Source of the DNA: an uncultured Bacilli bacterium
GTDB taxonomy: Bacteria; Bacillota_I; Bacilli_A; RF39; UBA660
Assembly: GCA_947591565.1 (NCBI GenBank)
Contig: CANQDH010000032.1
Coordinates: 1-9,744, forward strand
Length of the DNA stretch: 9,744 nucleotides
Direction of reading: 5' to 3'
Shown here piece after piece: positions 6,837 to 9,744 of the stretch. The position numbers and the translations under genes are program-made. Position 1 is the first letter of the stretch; the number at the start of each line of letters is the position of its first letter. The notes beneath the pieces were generated by a model that saw nothing but the letters and a program-made list of their open reading frames with translations, made no database searches and had not been told where the DNA came from.

Positions 6837-7670
6837 ATGCAAGGTAGAGTCATAAAAATTGTCAGTAATCAATTTACTGTCCAAAATGATGAGCATAAAT
6901 ATCTTTGTAGTGCAAGTGGTAATTTAAGAAAATTAAGACATTCACCAGTAGTTGGTGATTTTGTCTTATTCGATGAAAATAAAAAATTCATTCAAAGTAT
7001 TCTAGAGCGAAAAAATAGTTTATTAAGACCCCCTGTTAGTAATGTCGATGTCCTCCTTATTGTAACAAGTGTATGTATACCTGATTTTTCAAGTCATTTG
7101 CTTGATAAACTTATCTGTATAGCTGAGTACAATAATATCAAGCCTGTTATATGTTTTACCAAACTAGATATGATAGATAAAGAAAAACAAAAAGATATTG
7201 AACAAATTATGGAATACTATCGTCAAATTGGTTATAAAGTTTTTTCTAACGATTCTATAGATGAACTAAAAAAAGAATTAAAGGGAAAAGTTACCGTTTT
7301 AACAGGTCAAACTGGTGCTGGTAAAAGTACTCTTTTAAATAAAATAGATCATCATTTAAATCTCAAAACAGGAGATGTATCTATTGCTTTAGGTAGAGGT
7401 AAGCATACGACAAGACATGTTGAACTTTTAGAAACATGTGGATGTTTAATAGCTGATACACCCGGGTTTTCATCACTTGATTTTTATGATATGAAAAAAG
7501 AATATATTAGAGATAATTTTACCGAATTTAATAAATATCGTGATAAGTGTAAATATAAAGATTGTATGCATATTATGGAAGATGATTGTGAAATAAAGAA
7601 AATGGTCGCAAATGGTACTATTTTAAAGAGTAGATATGAAAATTATTTAAATTTTATAAGGAGGATGTAA
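6837..7670 (+). CDS. rsgA: Ribosome small-subunit-dependent GTPase A
   Basis: This 277-residue protein shows the circularly permuted G-domain order of RsgA/YjeQ. An N-terminal OB-fold (about 1-65; GRVIKIVSNQFTV, PVVGDFVLF) comes first. G4 TKLD at 108-111 then precedes the P-loop GQTGAGKS at 157-164 (K163, S164), a GRGKHTTRH switch segment and G3 DTPG at 207-210. The C-terminal zinc knuckle has C238-x4-C243-x-H245-x5-C251, complete. RsgA uses GTP to help release assembly factors in late 30S maturation. It is about 20 residues shorter than the Bacillus protein, but no motif is missing. ATG 6837 follows the prkC stop by 1 nt, with GGAG (6829-6832) just upstream inside prkC. The call is secure. 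Confidence 0.96.
   Translation: MQGRVIKIVSNQFTVQNDEHKYLCSASGNLRKLRHSPVVGDFVLFDENKKFIQSILERKNSLLRPPVSNVDVLLIVTSVCIPDFSSHLLDKLICIAEYNNIKPVICFTKLDMIDKEKQKDIEQIMEYYRQIGYKVFSNDSIDELKKELKGKVTVLTGQTGAGKSTLLNKIDHHLNLKTGDVSIALGRGKHTTRHVELLETCGCLIADTPGFSSLDFYDMKKEYIRDNFTEFNKYRDKCKYKDCMHIMEDDCEIKKMVANGTILKSRYENYLNFIRRM
7658..7664 (+). promoter_or_regulatory. Strong Shine-Dalgarno site for rpe inside the rsgA 3' end
   Basis: AAGGAGG has a 7-nt spacer to ATG 7672 and overlaps the last rsgA codons. It fixes the rpe start and suggests that rpe is translated efficiently on its own. Confidence 0.8.
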
Positions 7671-7671
7671 C

Positions 7672-8295
7672 ATGGAGTTATCGGTATCTATACTTGGAAT
7701 TAAAGAGGACTTAAAAGAAAAAATTAATCTTTTAAATAAACTTAAGATTGATTATCTTCATTTAGACATTATGGATGGTAAATTTGTAAATAATGTAAAT
7801 GATAATCATGATGTTTTAAAAGATGCTCTTCTTCATAACAATAAAAAAATTGATATGCATTTAATGGTTGAAGATCCTATTTATTATATAAATAAGTATA
7901 AGGATTTAAACCCAACATATGTAACTTTTCATTATGAAGTTGGTAATATTAGCCGTATAATAAAACTTTTAAAAGATAATAATATAGGTGTAGGTATATC
8001 CGTAAATCCATCTACAGATATTCTTTTACTTTTACCATATTTAAAAGATATTGATGTTGTTTTAGTTATGACCGTCAATCCTGGTTTTGGAGGACAAAAA
8101 TTTATCGATATGTCTTCTAAAATAACCGAATTAAATGATATAAGAGAAAAAAATCATTATACATTTAAAATAGAAGTTGATGGTGGTATTAATAATAAGA
8201 CAATAAAAAAAGTAAAGGCGGATATAGTTGCCGTTGGTAGTTATATTACCAAAAGTAGTAATTATAAAGAAAGGATTGATAAACTAAGTGAATGA
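7672..8295 (+). CDS. rpe: Ribulose-phosphate 3-epimerase (divergent)
   Basis: The 207-residue TIM-barrel protein matches Rpe, which interconverts ribulose-5-phosphate and xylulose-5-phosphate in the pentose phosphate pathway. The four metal ligands are H30, D32 (HLDIMDGKFV), H63 (MHLMV) and D170 (VDGGI). Spacings H-H 33 and D-D 138 equal those of characterised enzymes (H35/D37/H68/D175), so D32 and D170 can act as the acid/base pair. The phosphate loop NPGFGGQ and lid methionines M34, M65 and M133 are present. It diverges where most Rpe read PSILSAD and FVPNITFG: here SVSILGI and FVNNVNDN. It is also about 10 residues short. It starts 1 nt after rsgA, as in Bacillus, where rpe follows rsgA, and its last 8 nt overlap the next gene. 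A related epimerase such as allulose-6-phosphate 3-epimerase is a less likely alternative. Confidence 0.9.
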   Translation: MELSVSILGIKEDLKEKINLLNKLKIDYLHLDIMDGKFVNNVNDNHDVLKDALLHNNKKIDMHLMVEDPIYYINKYKDLNPTYVTFHYEVGNISRIIKLLKDNNIGVGISVNPSTDILLLLPYLKDIDVVLVMTVNPGFGGQKFIDMSSKITELNDIREKNHYTFKIEVDGGINNKTIKKVKADIVAVGSYITKSSNYKERIDKLSE

Positions 8296-9508
8296 AAAGT
8301 TAGAAAAATATGCTGATTTGTTATTAAAAAAAGGTGTTAACCTTAGAAAAAAACAACCTCTTTTAATATCAGCGCCTCTTTCCGCTTATGAATTTGTTCG
8401 TCTTTTAACTAAGAAAGCATACGAACTTGGTACGAAAGATATAGGCTATGATTTAACCGATGAAGATATGAAACATTCAGCGCTTAAACATTTAAGTGTT
8501 AAAGAACTTGAAAAAACTGTTTTTTTCAATAAGAAAATCTTTGATGAATATGCTAAAAAAGATGCAGCGTTTTTAATGCTTTTATCTGATGATCCGAATT
8601 TAATGAAAGATATTGATCCAGATAAAATATCGAAAACAGCTATTTTCTCTAGAACATCTAAACCTTTATATAAAGAAAGACAACTTAATAATGAAATATC
8701 ATGGTGTATAGCTTGTGTTGCAACTAAGGAACGCGGAGAATTAATATTTGGACAAAATGGTCAAGAAAAATTATGGGATGCCATTTTTGATGCTTGTTTT
8801 ATAAATGAACCTGATCCTCTTAAAGCATGGGATAAATTTGTTTTAGATACAAATAAAAAGACAAAAATATTAAATAAATTAAAAATCAAAGAATTACATT
8901 ATACGAATAGTTTAGGTACAGATTTAAAGATTGAATTACTAGATGGTTCTATTTGGGTTGGAGCAGGTGAAAAAACTAAAAAAGGACAATTTTTTATTGC
9001 CAATATACCAACTCAAGAAGTTTTTACAACACCTAATCGACTTGGAACAAATGGAATTGTTTATAGTTCTAAACCTCTTATTTATAATGGAGCCTTTATT
9101 GAAGATTTTTATTTGAAATTTGAAAATGGTAAAGTTACTCAATATGATGCTAAAAAAGGAAAAGAGGCTCTTAAAGGTATAATTGAATCAGATGAAAATG
9201 CTTGTTATTTAGGAGAAGTTGCTTTAGTTGATTATGATTCTCCTATATCACAATCTAAAATTATTCATTATGAAACATTATACGATGAAAATGCTTCTTG
9301 TCATTTGGCACTTGGTGTAGGTTTTACAGAATGTGTTAAAAATACAGATGGCAAAAATAAGAAACAGTTACTCAAGATGGGGTTTAATTATTCTGATAAT
9401 CATGTTGATTTTATGATAGGAACGAAAGATTTAAAAATTGTGGCTACTACCTTTGATGGTAAAAAAATTGAAATTTTTAAAAATGGTAATTTTGCGGGTA
9501 AAAATTAA
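8288..9508 (+). CDS. ampS: M29-family metallo-aminopeptidase (AmpS/PepS/aminopeptidase T type)
   Basis: The product is 406 residues, about the family's normal 410. GTG 8288 is the start: it gives MNEKLEKYADLLLKKGVNL, the expected M29 N-terminus, and an ATG at 8292 is out of frame and stops at once. AAAGGA (8270-8275) may serve as a rather distant ribosome site; the start overlaps rpe by 8 nt, so coupling is likely. Metal ligands in order are E244 (PTQEVFTTP), E310 (LGEVALV), H339 (ENASCHLALG), H372 and D374 (NHVDFMIG), with spacings matching Staphylococcus AmpS. The residue seven after H339, normally a metal-site Tyr, is F346. The enzyme is a soluble cytosolic dimer in characterised members and trims N-terminal residues from peptides, often with Co or Zn. 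In Bacillus the position after rpe holds thiN instead. Family assignment is firm; substrate preference is unknown. Confidence 0.93.
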   Translation: MNEKLEKYADLLLKKGVNLRKKQPLLISAPLSAYEFVRLLTKKAYELGTKDIGYDLTDEDMKHSALKHLSVKELEKTVFFNKKIFDEYAKKDAAFLMLLSDDPNLMKDIDPDKISKTAIFSRTSKPLYKERQLNNEISWCIACVATKERGELIFGQNGQEKLWDAIFDACFINEPDPLKAWDKFVLDTNKKTKILNKLKIKELHYTNSLGTDLKIELLDGSIWVGAGEKTKKGQFFIANIPTQEVFTTPNRLGTNGIVYSSKPLIYNGAFIEDFYLKFENGKVTQYDAKKGKEALKGIIESDENACYLGEVALVDYDSPISQSKIIHYETLYDENASCHLALGVGFTECVKNTDGKNKKQLLKMGFNYSDNHVDFMIGTKDLKIVATTFDGKKIEIFKNGNFAGKN

Positions 9509-9525
9509 AAATTGATAGGGAAGTT

Positions 9526-9562
9526 GAGTGATTTGGTAAAAAACTAAATACACTCTTTTTTT
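9526..9562 (+). terminator. Strong rho-independent terminator ending the operon
   Basis: Two stem segments are separated by one bulged A. GAGTG (9526-9530) pairs with CACTC (9551-9555), and ATTTGGT (9531-9537) pairs with ACTAAAT (9543-9549), including one G-U pair. The loop is five A residues and the bulge is A9550. Seven T residues follow (9556-9562). It begins 17 nt after the aminopeptidase stop. Confidence 0.88.
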
Positions 9563-9627
9563 ATGAAGCAAATACAAAAAAAGCCAATTAATAAAGTCAT
9601 TTTGAAAAACAACCTTGTCAATGGCCT

Positions 9628-9660
9628 AAGATAGTTTAAATTTATAAACTATCTTTTCTT
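9628..9660 (+). terminator. Second hairpin terminator, likely plus-strand
   Basis: A perfect 11-bp inverted repeat, AAGATAGTTTA (9628-9638) and TAAACTATCTT (9645-9655), encloses a 6-nt loop. On the plus strand it is followed by TTCTT. On the minus strand the next bases are AGGCC, so it is poorly suited to end the convergent minus-strand gene. It may be a backup terminator for the operon or the relic of a lost gene. Confidence 0.6.
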
Positions 9661-9667
9661 ATAAAGT

Positions 9668-9744
9668 TTATTTTAATTTTCCCTCTTCTTTAAGTTTTAA
9701 ATAATAATTTCTTAATTCTTTAAACCTTTGATAATGAACAATTT
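9668..9744 (-). CDS. C-terminal end of a convergent gene, unrecognised, cut by window edge
   Basis: On the minus strand a frame is open from the window edge for 24 codons, with the stop TAA read from TTA at 9668-9670. The tail reads HYQRFKELRNYYLKLKEEGKLK, a lysine/glutamate-rich, probably helical end typical of a real protein C-terminus. The other two minus frames close within about ten codons. The fragment is too short to name a family. The gene would converge on the plus-strand operon, which fits the terminators between them. Confidence 0.45.
   Translation of the reverse strand, partial: IVHYQRFKELRNYYLKLKEEGKLK

Noticed and set aside
1587..9508. HerA-like gene as part of a phage-defence island
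   Set aside because: All neighbours in the operon are housekeeping genes with matching codon use; no Sir2, nuclease, integrase, repeat or other island sign was found.
9602..9632. Possible promoter TTGAAA ... TAAGAT before the second hairpin
   Set aside because: The spacer is 19 nt, the -10 is poor, and a start there would fall within the terminator stem with no gene downstream on that strand.
1..9744. Mycoplasma-type code with TGA as Trp
   Set aside because: Tryptophan is written TGG in every gene (for example in prpC and the aminopeptidase) and TGA ends rpe exactly where the family should end.

Overview
The window is strongly AT-rich and uses the standard bacterial code: TGG encodes Trp throughout and TGA is a real stop for rpe. 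A-purine Shine-Dalgarno sites, tightly packed genes and a rlmN-prpC-prkC-rsgA-rpe cluster point to a low-GC Gram-positive (Firmicutes). An InlB/Listeria-Bacteroides repeat in the first gene and the HerA-like neighbour suggest a gut-type Bacilli/Mollicutes-related lineage (RF39 or Erysipelotrichales-like). The phylum is well supported; the finer placement is inference.

Layout. (1) Positions 1-1511 hold the 3' part of a large surface or secreted protein. It has Ig-like beta-sandwich modules, two carbohydrate-binding-like jelly-roll modules and a C-terminal InlB B-type repeat. It ends at an intrinsic terminator (about 1521-1551). (2) Positions 1587-9508 form one seven-gene plus-strand operon with junctions between +8 and -11 nt: a HerA/FtsK-type ATPase, rlmN (23S rRNA A2503 / tRNA A37 methylase), prpC (PP2C phosphatase), prkC (PASTA Ser/Thr kinase), rsgA (30S-maturation GTPase), rpe (ribulose-5-phosphate 3-epimerase) and an M29 aminopeptidase. 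A strong terminator follows at 9526-9562. (3) Positions 9563-9744 hold a second hairpin terminator and, on the minus strand, the last 24 codons of a convergent gene that runs off the window.

How the genes work together. The core of the operon is the conserved Firmicutes block linking ribosome maturation and modification (RlmN, RsgA) to the kinase/phosphatase pair that senses peptidoglycan fragments (PrkC/PrpC). In Bacillus subtilis the RsgA orthologue (CpgA/YloQ) is a known PrkC substrate, so signalling and target are co-transcribed here. In Bacillus the block is preceded by priA-def-fmt-rsmB and followed by thiN. Here a HerA-like ATPase sits upstream and an M29 aminopeptidase downstream.

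Most noteworthy: an Ig-like domain of the surface protein appears split by an inserted carbohydrate-binding-like domain with visibly different codon use; a HerA-type ATPase leads a housekeeping operon with no NurA partner in view; the M29 aminopeptidase has Phe where the family's metal-site Tyr is expected; and two terminators in tandem flank a 23-codon ORF. No CRISPR array, tRNA, rRNA, insertion sequence or complete mobile element was seen.
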